This document shows positions 50,301-62,435 of a stretch of DNA of 64,000 nt, piece after piece. Under the pieces are notes generated by a model. It was not told the origin of the DNA, searched no databases, and was given only the letters and a program-made list of their open reading frames with translations. The position numbers and the translations under genes are program-made. The stretch comes from Coffea arabica (lineage: Eukaryota; Streptophyta; Magnoliopsida; Gentianales; Rubiaceae). How positions within the stretch are numbered: position 1 is the first letter of the stretch; every line of letters begins with the position of its first letter. Location of the stretch: NCBI RefSeq assembly GCF_036785885.1, contig NC_092314.1, positions 16,017,638 to 16,081,637 of the forward strand, in the 5' to 3' direction.

Positions 50301-51347
50301 ACCACAGGACTACATCTGATCACTGTGTTTATGTGAAAAATTTTTCAGATGGTGATTTTGTTATTCTCTTGCTATATGTTGATGATATGTTGATTGTTGG
50401 TCATGATACTGTAAAGATTGACAGGTTGAAAAAGGAGTTAAGTAAATCCTTTGCAATGAAGGATTTGGGTCCGGCTAGACAGATATTGGGGATGAAAATC
50501 TCACGTGACAGGCAAAATGGGAAGCTCTGGTTGTCTCAAGAAAAATACATTGAGAAAGTACTCAACAGGTTTAACATGAGCAAGGCTAAGGAAGTCTCAA
50601 CTCCACTTGCAGGGCACTTTAAATTGAATATCAAGCAGTGTCCTATAAGTGAGAAAGATAAAGAAGACATGAAGAAGGTTCCTTATGCTTCGGCCGTTGG
50701 TAGCTTGATGTACGCTATGGTTTGCACCAGACCAGATATTGCTCATGCAGTTGGAGTGGTCAGTCGGTATCTCTCTAATCCCGGTAAGGAGCATTGGAAT
50801 GCTGTCAAATGGATTCTCAGGTATCTCAAGGGAACTCCTAGATTGTGTCTATGTTTCGGCAATGGTAAAACTATGCTAGATGGATACACTGATGCAAATA
50901 TGGCAGGTGATCTTGATAATAGGAAGTCCACATCTGGGTACTTGATGATTTTTTGCAGGGGGAGCAGTGTCATGGCAAAGTAAGTTACAGAAGTGCATCG
51001 CCCTTTCTAGTACGGAGGCAGAGTATATTGCAACCACTGAAGCATGCAAGGAAACTCTTTGGTTGCAGAAATTCCTTCAGGAATTGGGTATGAAACAAGA
51101 GAAGTATAGCCTTTACTGTGACAGTCAGAGCGCTATTCATTTGTGTAAGAACTCTACATTTCACTCTCGATCCAAACACATTGATGTGAGGTATCATTGG
51201 ATTCGAGAAGTACTGGACTCCAAGTTGTTGACACTTGAGAACGTGCATACAGATGATAATGGTGCTGACATGTTTACCAAGGCATTGCCTAAGGAGAAGC
51301 TTTTATTTTGTAGACAAGAAGCAGGTTTGATGGAGCCCTCCAAATGA
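47354..51347 (+). pseudogene. Copia Gag-Pol polyprotein gene with two breaks
   Basis: The ATG at 47354 starts MDDSDSGCMIKLNATNY, a copia Gag N-terminus. Domains follow in order: Gag zinc knuckle CYYCKKNGHYMKEC (residues 235-248); protease DSGA (48254); integrase zinc region WHRRLGH and core (Asp at 48824, DNGGEY at 49010, VAER near 49115); reverse transcriptase with YVDD (50375-50386); RNase H with LSSTEAEYIA and DSQSAI; stop TGA at 51345-51347. Break 1 is an in-frame TGA at 49928-49930 between integrase and reverse transcriptase. Break 2 is a shift of reading frame at the T-run 50949-50954, just before RNase H. In addition, the integrase HHCC region keeps only one cysteine of its CxxC pair (YVDC). 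The polyprotein would otherwise be of usual copia length. The gene cannot give full Pol. Confidence 0.93.
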
Positions 51348-51350
51348 GCT

Positions 51351-51362
51351 GGAGGGGGAGAT
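51351..51362 (+). promoter_or_regulatory. Polypurine tract
   Basis: GGAGGGGGAGAT lies immediately before the 3' LTR and would prime plus-strand DNA synthesis. Confidence 0.85.
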
Positions 51363-52045
51363 TGTTGGGTGGGCCAGCCCATTTGTGGGCCAACCCACTA
51401 ATACAACACTTGAAGGTTTCTCAAGTTTAAAAAGGACAAGCAGCAGCCGCATGGTGTAATTCTTTTTTCCTTCGGTCTTCGGGTGAGAAAAGAAAAAGTC
51501 AGCCGTCACTTATTTTGAGTGAGACGAAGAGAGAGAAAGGGCTAGAGAGAGAGACTTCAAGGTCTTGATTGGAGGGCGATTCCAAACCCGATTGAGACGA
51601 AACTTTACACACAGGATCCTCTCATCGAGCTCTACTCATCTACCGATTCAGATTTCGGATTTCCTTTTCGTTTGGTAACACCTTTCCAAACCCACTTCTT
51701 TGACAGTTGTAGTTTTGGGGGATGATTTTGTAGCAGATTAGCTTGGTTGATATTGGTGATATTATTGTCATCCGAATATTTCGGGTAGACCTGTGTATTC
51801 CCATTATTGTGATAGTGGAATTTTTTTGACTGGACTAGATCCCGTGATTTTTCCCAATTTGGGTTTTCCACGTAAAAATCTTGGTGTCCTGTGCCCTTTA
51901 TTTTTCCTTGCATTTTATTATCACTGTTGGTATTATTATTTGGTGATTTGGTTTATTCCTATTTTAACTGGTACTTGGGGAAAGAGAAATTTATCCTGGG
52001 TTAACTCTGATATTGCGTGTCTATATTGGTACCCCTGTCCCAACA
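51363..52045 (+). repeat. 3' LTR of the copia element
   Basis: It has the same length as the 5' LTR (683 bp) and no indels relative to it, with 21 substitutions by manual comparison. It ends CCTGTCCCAACA followed by the AAGAA duplication. Confidence 0.95.
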
Positions 52046-52050
52046 AAGAA

Positions 52051-53215
52051 GTAGTAGTCATCACAAATTTGTACAACTTTCTAACAAAAATGTAAAAAAT
52101 CGATACCTTCCTATTTGATAAATAAATGTGCCCTGATCCAAAATTTTTGGCATAAAATTGAAGCTGAAATTTCTTGTATTTATTTATTGCTTTATTGACC
52201 ACATCTAGGCCTTTGAAGAGTATGGTTGTTCTCTAGCTAGCAACCGTCCTACCTAAAAGTTCCAATGTTTCTGTTTTCTTTTTTTTTTTTCCTATAATTA
52301 AAAGTTTGTGTTCGACGCAGGTCACCGTCACGGATCAAAATATATTTCAAATTTGGATGAATTCGATTTCGATTATCATCATGGGTTACAATATATTTCC
52401 AAAATTATAGGTCATTTATAGAAATTTGTACAAATTATTCACTACCATGATTTTTACATCGATAGCGAAATTCAAATATACAACTTTTACGAGAAAGTGA
52501 GCCAATATTTCTATTTCTATTCTTGCTTTGCAGCTTCATATTTCACGTGAACACACACACTACCACTTATGTTAGGACATGTGCACCATTTTCTCAAAGA
52601 CAAAATGACATATCAGACACAGTTGACGACGCCGACAAAATCCCCCATCGCGGGTTAGTTTTCTTTTCTTTCATTATCACCAACCCCCGCCCCCCTTGAC
52701 ATTTTTGCGGCCAAAACCTATTACTGCAATCATTGACGAAAAAACAGCAATAATTTTTGCGGCCAAAAGCAGGCCCTCGAGCCATGCACGCACCAATTAA
52801 CAATTAAATTTATTATGGGCTTCATTCATTACAAGTTGTGAAAGGGCGATCTCATTATTGTCTTGGAGTGATGAAGAAACAAGACAGACTAGTTACTTCG
52901 GAGTTTTGAAATAATGAAGGGGGAAAAATACAAAAAAGAAGGGTTTGGAGAGATTTGATGAGTACAACTCTTCACAAATAAAGAAAGGTATCTGTCACCT
53001 AACTCGAGCAACAAATAGAGCTTTGATTGTGACCTTAGAAGACAAACAGGGAATCAATCTCATTGCACCACGAATATATATTTTTGTCCCATCTTTTGAC
53101 CAATAAGCTAAAAGTACAAAATGTGCATATTTAGATCAATCACATGTATAATGGCCAAAATGTAAATGTCAAAACGTCTCCTTAATAAGTAGGCTCTTGT
53201 CCTCAAATTTTCATT
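52051..53215 (+). other. Intergenic with a SINE-like segment
   Basis: About 52275-52540 resembles 60115-60310 (GTTCGACGCAGGTCACCGTC, then ACATCGATAGCGAAATTCAA); both have a T-run at the left, as for a poly(A) tail on the minus strand. The rest is unrecognised. Confidence 0.4.
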
Positions 53216-53670
53216 TGGGAAAAATTACACTAATTATCCTTCACAGATTACTGATATAAAGTTTTAGTCCTTCAAGATCAAAATGGTCGATTTTAGTTCC
53301 TAATAAATAAAAAATACTCACTATTGATCTCTTTTCATCTTTCTTGTCAAATTTTGACCAGAATAAATTACGAGTCCATCATGTAATCAATTTTTTAAAG
53401 GCAAATTTGGCAGCTCACTCAATGTTGCCTTTGACAAAATGGCGAATTAAGTAAAAAATTGGGTTAACATTAAGTGAGTTGCAAAATTTGTTCAAAAAAA
53501 ATTAATCATGTGATGGATTTGTGACTTATTCTGATCAAAATTTGACCGGAAAAGTGACGAAGGACCAGCAAAAGTGTACTTTTTTTAAGGACTAAAATTG
53601 ATCATTTCAATTTTGAGAGACTAAAATTTTACATCAATAATGTATGAGTGACGATTGCTTCAATTTACTA
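53216..53670. mobile_element. Inverted-repeat MITE
   Basis: The left arm (GATATAAAGTTTTAGTCCTT, AAAATGGTCGATTTTAGTTC) is mirrored by the right arm (GGACTAAAATTGATCATTTC, GAGACTAAAATTTTACATCA). Internal mirrored blocks include AAATTTTGACCAGAATAAAT and TCTGATCAAAATTTGACCGG. Ends and target duplication are not clear. Confidence 0.55.
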
Positions 53671-54581
53671 TTTTATTTATTTCCTTCCCCTTATATAGAA
53701 TCTATCTCCCAAATAAAATGCTTTTTGTTTTCAACCTATGCAAATTCTACCAAATGGTTTAACGAAAATCACCACCTAGAGACTCACTTTGGTATGTCCC
53801 ATGGCATTGACTGTTTCTGGGAGCCAAAAAGAAAGGAAATTGATGTTAATTGGAGTAGAATTGAGGGATCACATTATTATAAAATACTTGAATTTGATTT
53901 TACATCGAATTTTCGATCGCAACTTGCTAAATTTACACATGGAGACGTATCATGAGTCATGACTGAGGACATAATTTCCTTTTGGTAAATACGTAATATT
54001 ACGCCTATGGTTTTGTGGTTATATATGATTGGACTCCAATATCTGTGAGCCAATCACTCTCTTATTTTTAGATTTTTCCCTCTCTAAATCTGCAAATGGG
54101 CATTGCTTTCTTTCATTATTATTCCTAGCAAATGCTCCACCAGCCCACCTGACACTTGTGTTGTTTCAAAACCTGTTACAATTATCTTTCAAACACTCGC
54201 CAAAATTACTAATTTTTGCAGCCACCAGGCCACAACCATGCCCGCACAAAATAATTATAAAATTCCAGCAGCAGCTTCAACACATATCTATTTACAGAAA
54301 ACCTAATCTAATTATTTTCTTGAGAATCTAAAGTAAACAAATTTATTTAAGAGCTTCAAAAAAATTGAAGGAATAAAAAAAATTAATATTTTCTACATTA
54401 ACAACGCGTACACTAGCAAGATTAGAGACATTTTAAGAGCAAAAAAAAAAATTTTTTTTAAGAGCCAAATAATTTTGCCTTGTATATGGAATATATACAA
54501 CCAAAAAAATAGTTAAATGTCTTCAACCATATGCTTAAGTTGCACAGCTTTTTATGCCATAAAACTTCGCCCATACACATA
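53671..54581 (+). other. Intergenic; nothing recognised
   Basis: The short ORFs here (53644-53955, 54029-54331) have no recognisable family features. It includes the upstream region of the P450 locus. Confidence 0.4.
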
Positions 54582-54588
54582 TATAAAT
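54582..54588 (+). promoter_or_regulatory. Putative TATA box of the P450 locus
   Basis: TATAAAT lies about 100 bases upstream of the P450 ATG, followed by a pyrimidine-rich leader (TTCTTTCTTTCCCACC). Confidence 0.55.
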
Positions 54589-54688
54589 AGACTCAATCAT
54601 CTTTAAGCCAATCCATCCATCTTACTTTCTATCATTTTTCTTTCTTTCCCACCCAAGAAAGAAAGCTATAGTCCTTCCTCCTGAAACA

Positions 54689-57457
54689 ATGGAAGTCTGG
54701 AGCTTCAAGTTATTACCTTTATTGGGATTGCTAGGTTATGTCATCTACTGGTTTTATGGGATGGTCGAAGTCTATTGGTTGAAGCCAAAGAGGCTTGAGA
54801 AAATTCTCAGGAAATAAGGCTTCAAAGGGAATCCCTATAGGCTATTGCGAGGAGACCAGCATGAAAATGATAAATTACTCAAGGAAACTTTGTCCAAGCC
54901 TATTCAGCTTGGAGATAATATCATAAAACGCATGATGCCTGATGTCTACAAAACTCTCCAAACCCATGGTATTTTTTTTTTCTTTTTCTCCCCTAGTGTG
55001 TGTGTGTGTGAAAATTGACACATATTAATGGTCTGGAAGCATATATGTTTGCAGGAAAAAATTCTTTCATGTGGATTGGACGATATCCGAGGGTGACTCT
55101 GACAGATCCAACACCAGTAAAGGAAGTCTTGACTAAATATGTCACATTTCAGAAGAGTTATCATGATCTTGATCCTCTCATCGAAATTCTTTTCACTGGT
55201 GTGGCCTGTGCTGAGGGGCAGAAGTGGGCGAAGCTAGGAAGATCATCAACCCTGCTTTCAGTTTTGATAAGCTAAAAGTACTATGATTTGAGCTTTTTTT
55301 TTTTTGTCTTACATTCTCTACTGCATGGGGAAATGGGGTAGATGCAGTTGTGCTGTGCAGTTTTTTACTGGTGGCGTACTTTTTACTTGATTTGGTATAT
55401 ATTTTATTATCTTATTGTACGTGTGAGTTTTATTCGTGTACACTATATCTTGTAAATAGTACACGTGGATACAGTAGCCCCAAACCACAGCTGCACCTGC
55501 TCCGAATCCTTATGCATGCATCAACTGATTATTGTCAATAATCTGCATAGCCCAAGTTAGTTTATAGTTAGTATTTTCTTTCATGGATTACAGCTTATGC
55601 TGCCTGCATTTCAAATGAGCTGCGTTGAAAAGGTGAACAAATGGAGCAGATTGATCCCTGAGGGTGGCTCAGCAGAGGTGGATGTCTGGAAAGGTATTGA
55701 AGGCTTATCAGGAGGTGTAATTTCGAGAGCACTTTTTGGGACCAGCTATGAAGAAGGAAGCGTGATTGTTGAACTTATGAAAGAACTCGCCTCTCTTACA
55801 TGGGAAGCCGTTCGTTCAGTTTACTTTCCAGGAAAGAGGTAATATTTATTTCTGTTAATTAATTTGTTCAGACCTTAAGGGTAATTACGAGTCCGTTTGG
55901 ATGCTACGTTTTTTGGGTGTCTGTCTAAAATGATAAATTCATATATTCATTTACTTTGAAGTTTTTGAGTCTCATCAACTTTAATTGACTATAGTTTCAT
56001 GGTTTAATTTGTTGTTGAAGGTTTCTGCCGCTTAAGAGGAACAACAGGATGAGGGCAATAGACAGAGAATTAAGAGTCAAGATCACAGAAATGATCAATA
56101 AAAAGATTAAGGCAATGCAAGCAGGAGAATCCAGTGGTGATGACTTCTTGGGGATATTGCTGGAATCCAATATGACTGAGATTAAGCTCCAAGGAAGCAA
56201 AACTGCAGGATTGACCATTGAACAGATCATTAATGAGTGCAAAGTGTTCTACTGGGCTGGGCAGGACACTAGCTCAACTTTGATGCTTTGGTCACTCGTC
56301 CTCCTGAGTAAGCACCCTGAGTGGCAGGAACGTGCCAGAGAAGAAATTTTGCAAGTTTTTGGGGACAAAGATCCATACTATGATGGTTTAAGCCACCTCA
56401 AAATTGTAGGTTTCCTAATCTTAATCCCTTCAGGTTCTCAATCATACTAAAAACTACTTAAATCATGATAGTTTTGTCTTAATATTCTAGTAATCTTGCT
56501 ATTTGTAGCCTATATCTATAAGAAAGTACCCTCCACTGTCGTAATGATTTTTGTTTTTCTTTTGTCTATGCTCTTTTATTTTATTTTTTTTATATCCTCT
56601 CCTTTTCCAAACTTATTTATTTCCTCTTCTTATGTCATACAATTAGCTACTTATTTCCCTTTGTTAGTATTATTAATTGCTTGCATATACTATATTCTTG
56701 ATGACCTCAACAAAATATCTTGCTCACACTCGATAAAATTGAAACAGATCCTAGTGGACCATAGAATCTCATAGTTTAGATCGATTAAAAAGATTTTGGA
56801 CACCCATTAAAACAATCCTTACAGAATTTTGGGACACTTGCCTGTTTATATTGCTATTTTTAGGAGTTTTGTAGAAAAGTGTATTATAGCGATTTATTAT
56901 ACGTGAAATAAAAAGATAATTGAAAAATATATTCACGGTAAATATAACAAATTTTCTGCAAAAAATCACAATCCAATTAAACAAGTATACTCGGTTTTTT
57001 CATGTCACTCGTTGCACTCTCACGTTTGCAGGTACCTATGATCTTGAACGAGATCCTAAGGTTATATCCACCACTAGCTGAGCTCTCCAAAGTGGCTACT
57101 GAAGACACACAACTTGGAAAGTATTTTATTCCAGCTTGTGTGCAAATGATGAATCCACAAATAGTCCTTCACTATGACCCCGAACTGTGGGGTGATGATG
57201 TCCTGGAGTTCAAGCCAGAGAGATTTTCTGAGGGAGTTATGAAGGCAACAAAAATCCAGGGTGCCTACTTCCCCTTCAGCCTGGGGCCAAGAATGTGCAT
57301 TGGAAACAACTTTGCCCTCTTGGCATCAAAAATGGCATTGTCAATAATTCTGCGTAGCCTTTCCTTAGAGCTCTCTCCATCCTATGTCCACGCCCCCATT
57401 GTTCGTGTCACCACCCAGCCTCAGTATGGGGCTCATTTGATCTTGCGCAAAGTCTAG
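54689..57457 (+). pseudogene. CYP72A-like cytochrome P450, disrupted by a stop and a frameshift
   Basis: Five exons with intact GT-AG sites: 54689-54968, 55055-55277, 55594-55838, 56021-56405 and 57032-57457 (TAG). They total 1559 nt, one short of a multiple of three. The N-terminus is a membrane anchor (LLPLLGLLGYVIYWFYG). Exon 4 has the oxygen-binding I-helix AGQDTS; exon 5 has the ExxR motif (NEILRLYPP), the FKPERF block and the heme loop [12 protein letters not shown] with its cysteine ligand. Length and exon pattern fit CYP72A enzymes, endoplasmic-reticulum monooxygenases of terpenoid, iridoid and hormone metabolism; the substrate cannot be told. Lesions: codon 43 is TAA (54815-54817), and a one-base loss near 55234-55235 follows QKWAK in exon 2. 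All other motifs and splice sites survive, so inactivation looks recent, or one lesion could be a sequence error. Intron 4 carries a relic MITE (about 56830-56980). Confidence 0.9.
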
Positions 57458-58570
57458 AATCAGAAGATGGAAATTCTGGTAGCTTGGACCAGAGCATATT
57501 GTTTATTTACGTGAGCAAGAATGATTTGATGTGTATGTTTGATGGCAACCTCAGTATGTGTCTGTTCGCTAATCAATGTTGACGTTTGAGTGAATGACTG
57601 TGCTATACATGTTTCGAAACTTTAATGTCACCTGTGTGATTTGTGATGTCTTTCATGTAAAAGTACTCTAATAGAATAAAGGATGCCTGCTCTTGAGGCT
57701 TCATATCAGTAAATTCATTTGAAGTAATTTTTTTTTACAATTTTTTTTGCGAGAATTATTTGCAGAGAATAGTTGTAACTTGCTCCATCTTGCTAGAAGT
57801 CCCTCAGCAGAAAGCCAGAGGCCAGAAACTTTCTGATTCTATGGAGAGGATATCTTTTTGGCCAAAAAAAGAGCCGAAAACCAGATTTTCTATATGTACA
57901 TAGATAAGAAGCAGTTGTGAAGGGTACCGTTCACAAAATTTTTTCTACATCTCCTGGAGGGTTAAGTCATTTGAGATTTGGATCGACCAATTGGCTTAGT
58001 AGAGTCTTCAAATGTGTTTTGAGTATGAGAAATTAATTGATTTATGATAAAATTAAAATCATGTTTCATACACAAAATTATTTTCTGAGTTTGTGGCCCG
58101 AAAATCTATTCAAATCTGGTAGACCTTCATATCCAGATTTCCCTTAATCAATTCAATAGTTGATTGGTGATTAAAAGTTCTTTCTAATAGCCTGTTTTCT
58201 TGTCCGACTAGATTCTTGAAATCAATGCAATTTCAATTCCAATCAAGATTCATTTACAACCTGCTCCCTTTCCTTTGATTTTCCCAACAAACATCTTTTC
58301 GATACTCTTGGAGTTTATCTTTCTCCTCTAAATAACCAGATGTTTTCATTTAGCTATCATCTGTTGGACTTTTTTGCAAGTCAAAAAATTGTTAGTGTCC
58401 ATAAAACATCTAAGACTTTTTTTATTCGTTTTGTTCTTGTTTTTCCCTATAAAATAGTCTAGAAGAGTTTGTGTAGAGCCTTGATCAAGTTTTATTTGAA
58501 GCATAGCAATCTAGTTGAGCTGTAACTTACAAACTAGTTAATTGTAAGTGAAACTTGAAGACCTTACACT
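57458..58570 (+). other. 3' flank of the P450 locus and intergenic DNA
   Basis: AATAAA at 57675-57680, about 220 bases after the stop, is a plausible poly(A) signal. Nothing else recognised. Confidence 0.45.
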
Positions 58571-58822
58571 CTGTTTGGATTAGCTGTCTTTGGGGGTGTT
58601 TTTGAAAAATTTTGTTGTAGCAGAGTTTTTAGATTATATTTTGAGATATTTTCAGAAAATATTTTGGGATATTTAAGAGTAGAAGAGTTTCTAGAATATA
58701 TTTTGAGATATTTTTAAAATTTTAAAAAAATTTAAACTGATTTTTAAATTACCTTTTAGAGTACTTTTAAAAAAATTTTATTGTATTTGAAAAACTAGTT
58801 TTTGAAAAACACTCCCATGCAA
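58571..58822. mobile_element. CCGTTTGGATT-type MITE, compact copy
   Basis: It starts CTGTTTGGATTAGCTGTCTT and has TGAAAAACTAGTTTTTGAAA near the right end, like the ends at 23098 and 31726, but only about 250 bp long with no AT array. The right end is degenerate. Confidence 0.5.
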
Positions 58823-60114
58823 CACCACTGTAAAGAGGTTTGAAGTAGAGTGAGATTTATCACTGTAAGAACAGAAATCTTGTTGGTTAAAGGGGATTTA
58901 GAAATCTTGCAGCTGTATATAATTAATCAAATACTAACAATCTACTAAAAGGAATTAAAATTTTCATTTTCTGCCATAGTATTTGCTAGATTCCTTACAG
59001 TTTCTAGGGTCACTACTATACATTGACAGAAGGGAGGGCAAATATTTTTTTCATAGTATGTAAATTTACACTTGTTATGCTTATTTTGTGGGATGCAATA
59101 GAGATAAGGGATAGGCCATTGTACAATCCCCAAAAAAAAAAATTTTTTCTTTTTTTTAGCAATTACTCTGCACATATGTTAACATGTCTTATAACAAGTA
59201 ATACTCGTTGTGGTGATAGTTGTCTAGGCCTTAACTATTATGCTTCCTTGAGCTATTTATTGACATTTTCCCTCAAGACCAGAATTAAAGGACGAACACA
59301 AACTTGCCAAGTGAATTTTACACTAATGATAACCAAAAAAAGATTAATCATATCTTAATTATATAGCGGAAAAGGTCACGACGAATTTTTCAGACAAAAA
59401 AAAAATCTCTAATTTTTGATTATTTTTCAGAACCCTAAAATGATTTTTGATTGAATGAAGTATAAGTCTCTTCGCACAAAAACTTTTTCTTTTATCTCCC
59501 TATCAGCTTGTATTATGAACACAGGAAAAAGGGTCATGAGACAAATTAATTTTGTCCTTAAAAAAGTCATCCAATTTAATCAATATCTAAAAGCTACCAG
59601 AACTTTCTGTGTTTTGCAGGAATTTAAAGAAAGCAGAGATGAAGACTAAAACTCTAGGTATAGGCTGTATATATAGCTGAGTATGGGGATGAGGCATCCC
59701 GGTTGTAACACCTCTATCCACTGGTCAGCTGACCAAAATAGATACAATTAAGGCACAACTCTGCCAAAATTATCATCCTACCACCAAAACAGTTAGCAAG
59801 GTTCCAAAACTACCTAGTAAAAGTGATAACAAGTGATGAACTTGCTATAGCTAAGCCAACTCACTCTTCTCTGCATGCTGGATAGAACCAATGGAAGTGT
59901 AAAAAACTCAATATGGGACGTATTTAGTAGAAATAGGAAGGTAGATGAGTTTAGGCAACCGGCGTACCTCAAAAGCGTATATTAATAACGTACAAAATCA
60001 AAGGAACTGACCTACGAAATGAAAGAATATGATGGATATTGATGCAATGCTAAAGTTCTGGGAGCTTAAATTTAAAACACCGCATACAAATAGCCATATT
60101 TTGCAGGCAATTTT
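58823..60114 (+). other. Intergenic; nothing recognised
   Basis: AT-rich, with short A and T runs (for example around 59130-59156). No gene or clear repeat. Confidence 0.4.
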
Positions 60115-60310
60115 TTTTTTGTTTTTTGATGAAAAAAAGTTTGGGTGAGTTCGACTCCGATCACCACCACGAGTCAGATCAGAATTCTGAAACCATAGGT
60201 CGCTTACAGAGGTATTTATAGATCACCTATCAACACAATCCTGACATCGATAGTGAAATTCAAACACACGATCTTTTGTGAGGAAGTGGCCTATTCTTAT
60301 CAACTGAATC
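60115..60310 (-). mobile_element. SINE-like segment
   Basis: A T-run at the left (poly(A) on the minus strand) is followed by text shared with 52275-52540 (GTTCGACTCCGATCACCACC; ACATCGATAGTGAAATTCAA). On the minus strand GTGTTTGAATTTCAC near the 5' end could be a box B. No clear target duplication was found. Confidence 0.4.
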
Positions 60311-60875
60311 AACTTGTATTTAGGGCAGAAGATTCGTTGCACAAAATCCATGATGACGAATAGAGAGTAAACCACAGAGCAGCAAAGGACAGCAATGGCA
60401 CAGCAATGTGGACAGATCTATTGAAGTGACGAAAGCCTGAACTCGCAGAGTAGCAAAGAAGAAAGAGTAATCTCGGCAAATAAGTAATGTTATTTTGAAG
60501 TTTGTGGGAAGAAACATCAGTGAACCCCTGAAATTATGGCCTGTATTGTCTAAGACTGCCATATATAGTTAAATACTCGAATTTTGGGAACTATCGTCTC
60601 CTACTCTCGTAATGCAATCGCTAACAAGTGATATGCGAATGCATTTGAAATTAATTTGTCCGGCCATCATAAATACATTGTACATGCAATGTTGAACATT
60701 TTTATTCAGTTTTCAATTTGCAGGCCAAGGACATGAAATGAGTGACAAAAATTGGCTTAGTTCACAACGAAACATGTTTAATAGTATCATGCATGCATTT
60801 ATAGACTAGTCCAAAAGCCACGGACGTGTTCCTAATTTCAATGATGACTATCTTTTGAATTGTTTGTGGTTGGTG
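60311..60875 (+). other. Intergenic; nothing recognised
   Basis: The minus-strand ORF at 60320-60562 has no recognisable features. Confidence 0.4.
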
Positions 60876-61280
60876 TAGGGCTGCAAACGAGCCAAGTCGA
60901 GTCGAGTTTTGAGTTAATCGAATCGAGTCTCGACTAAATTTTACCAAACTCGAGCTCGACGAGCCGGCAAATTTCGAGCTCGAGCTCGAAAAAAAATAAA
61001 AAATAATTATTTTATTTTAAAAAAATAAATAAAATAATATTTTTTTCTTAATAAATAATAAAATATTAAGGATATATACGTAATTTTACTATAAAAATAA
61101 AAAATAAAAAATATATATATAATATACGTAATTTTATTATTAAATAAAAATTTAAAATATATATATATATATATATATATACCCAAGACTCGCGAGCTAA
61201 CGAGCTTAATATTTTGAACTCGAGTTCGAGCTCGAGTTTCACTCGAGGCTCGCGAGTGGCTCGATTCGTTTGCAGCCCTA
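60876..61280. mobile_element. hAT-type MITE, 405 bp, 8-bp target duplication
   Basis: A perfect 8-bp duplication GGTTGGTG flanks it (60868-60875 and 61281-61288), the hAT target length. The ends TAGGGCTGCAAACGAGCC and CGATTCGTTTGCAGCCCTA are inverted repeats, continued by GAGCTCGAG-rich arms. The core is AT-rich. No transposase. Confidence 0.85.
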
Positions 61281-61288
61281 GGTTGGTG

Positions 61289-62435
61289 ATAAAATTTTTT
61301 TTTTATTCACGTACTTCTGACTTTGTAATAGTACCACTTTCGATGGCCTTTGACGGCAAAATCAGGACCGAATAATATATAGTCTCCTTCAAAAAAATAG
61401 TACCATATTTCCATATTTTTGTTTGGCTTTAAAATGTTCATATCAATAGTGAAAACAAGGGAGCCAAGCAAAGTATACTACTTTTTTTCCTAGAAATGAT
61501 AGGTTATAGTGTAAAAAATTTCGGGTGGTCTCGGAAATTATGCAGCCAACAATTTTTGTTCAAGACCTGAGTTTTGAAGTATGGAGACCATATAGCAGAT
61601 GAAGAAGAGATATATTGGGTAGCCAATTATCAATGAAAAAGTGGCGCCAATATTTTCCACGGAAAAATTGTATAATGTAAACAAAGTATTTGAACATGTG
61701 CAATTCAAATGGGTTTTCGTATTTTTCATAAAAAAAAAACTACAGTGATTTTACGTAGAAAAATCGCAATCCAAACGCAATATAAAGCATATTAAGTTAC
61801 ATGCATGTTTTTATTAATTGAGTCAACATTATGACTCAAAAATAGAAGGTTAAGTGACCAAATGTAGAAATTTTAAATATTTTAGAGGCCTTTCACATTA
61901 TTTGTTGCTTGTAGTTGTTTTAATTCGTAAATAGTAAATTGTTAGCCATTGTCAAATATTTCAAAACTTGCACCATTTTATAGAAAGTAAATCGCGTAAA
62001 TAATTGCTAAAATTTTTATAATTTCTTGTTATAGTCAATAAACTTTTTCTTAAGCAAATTGGTCACTCAACTAATCAAAATTAAAAAATGTGCCGCATTG
62101 GTCGAGTCACTATTTTAACTAAATAAAAAAATTTATTGACCAAAACAGCGTATTTTAAATAATTTGGTTACAATTTATGCCATTTTGTACTTATATTAAT
62201 CATTTTTTATATTGAATCTTTTTATTATTGCCTTAAATAATAATCTTCTTCTTATTATTCCCAGTTTCAAAATTTCCCTTTTCACTTCTTCACTCCCAGC
62301 GAACGCCCGGACTCACCGTGCACACACAATAATTCAAATCCTTCCGGCCGCCGCCCCCGAAGCCACCACCACCGCCGGCTCCATTTCTTCCTAATTACCT
62401 ATAATCTCGCCCAATCTTTAGTTTCTCATGGGAGA
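61289..62435 (+). other. Intergenic and upstream region of the PPR gene
   Basis: About 61660-61790 has MITE-like end text (ACTACAGTGATTTTACGTAG, then AATCGCAATCCAAACGCAAT). The last 200 bases become GC-richer (CCGGCCGCCGCCCCCGAAGC), typical of a leader. A three-codon upstream ORF lies at 62428-62439. Confidence 0.5.

Larger units (their letters stand above)
46623..52045 (+). mobile_element. Near-complete Ty1/copia retrotransposon (Tnt1/Tork-like)
   Basis: Two 683-bp LTRs (46623-47305 and 51363-52045) enclose a 4.06-kb interior. The whole is flanked by a perfect 5-bp target duplication AAGAA (46618-46622 and 52046-52050). A primer binding site follows the 5' LTR and a purine tract precedes the 3' LTR. 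The interior encodes Gag, protease, integrase, reverse transcriptase and RNase H in copia order. By my count the LTRs differ at 21 positions (about 3%), 18 of them transitions. With the commonly used plant LTR rate of 1.3e-8 per site per year this suggests insertion about 1.2 million years ago; that is inference. The coding region is broken, so this copy is not autonomous. Lineage is judged from the polyprotein and is tentative. Confidence 0.95.

Noticed and set aside
50743..51248. Several minus-strand ORFs opposite the copia pol gene
   Set aside because: They are frame shadows of the reverse transcriptase and RNase H coding sequence.
53644..53955. 103-codon plus-strand ORF
   Set aside because: No domain, signal or codon pattern is recognisable, and its beginning overlaps an inverted-repeat MITE.
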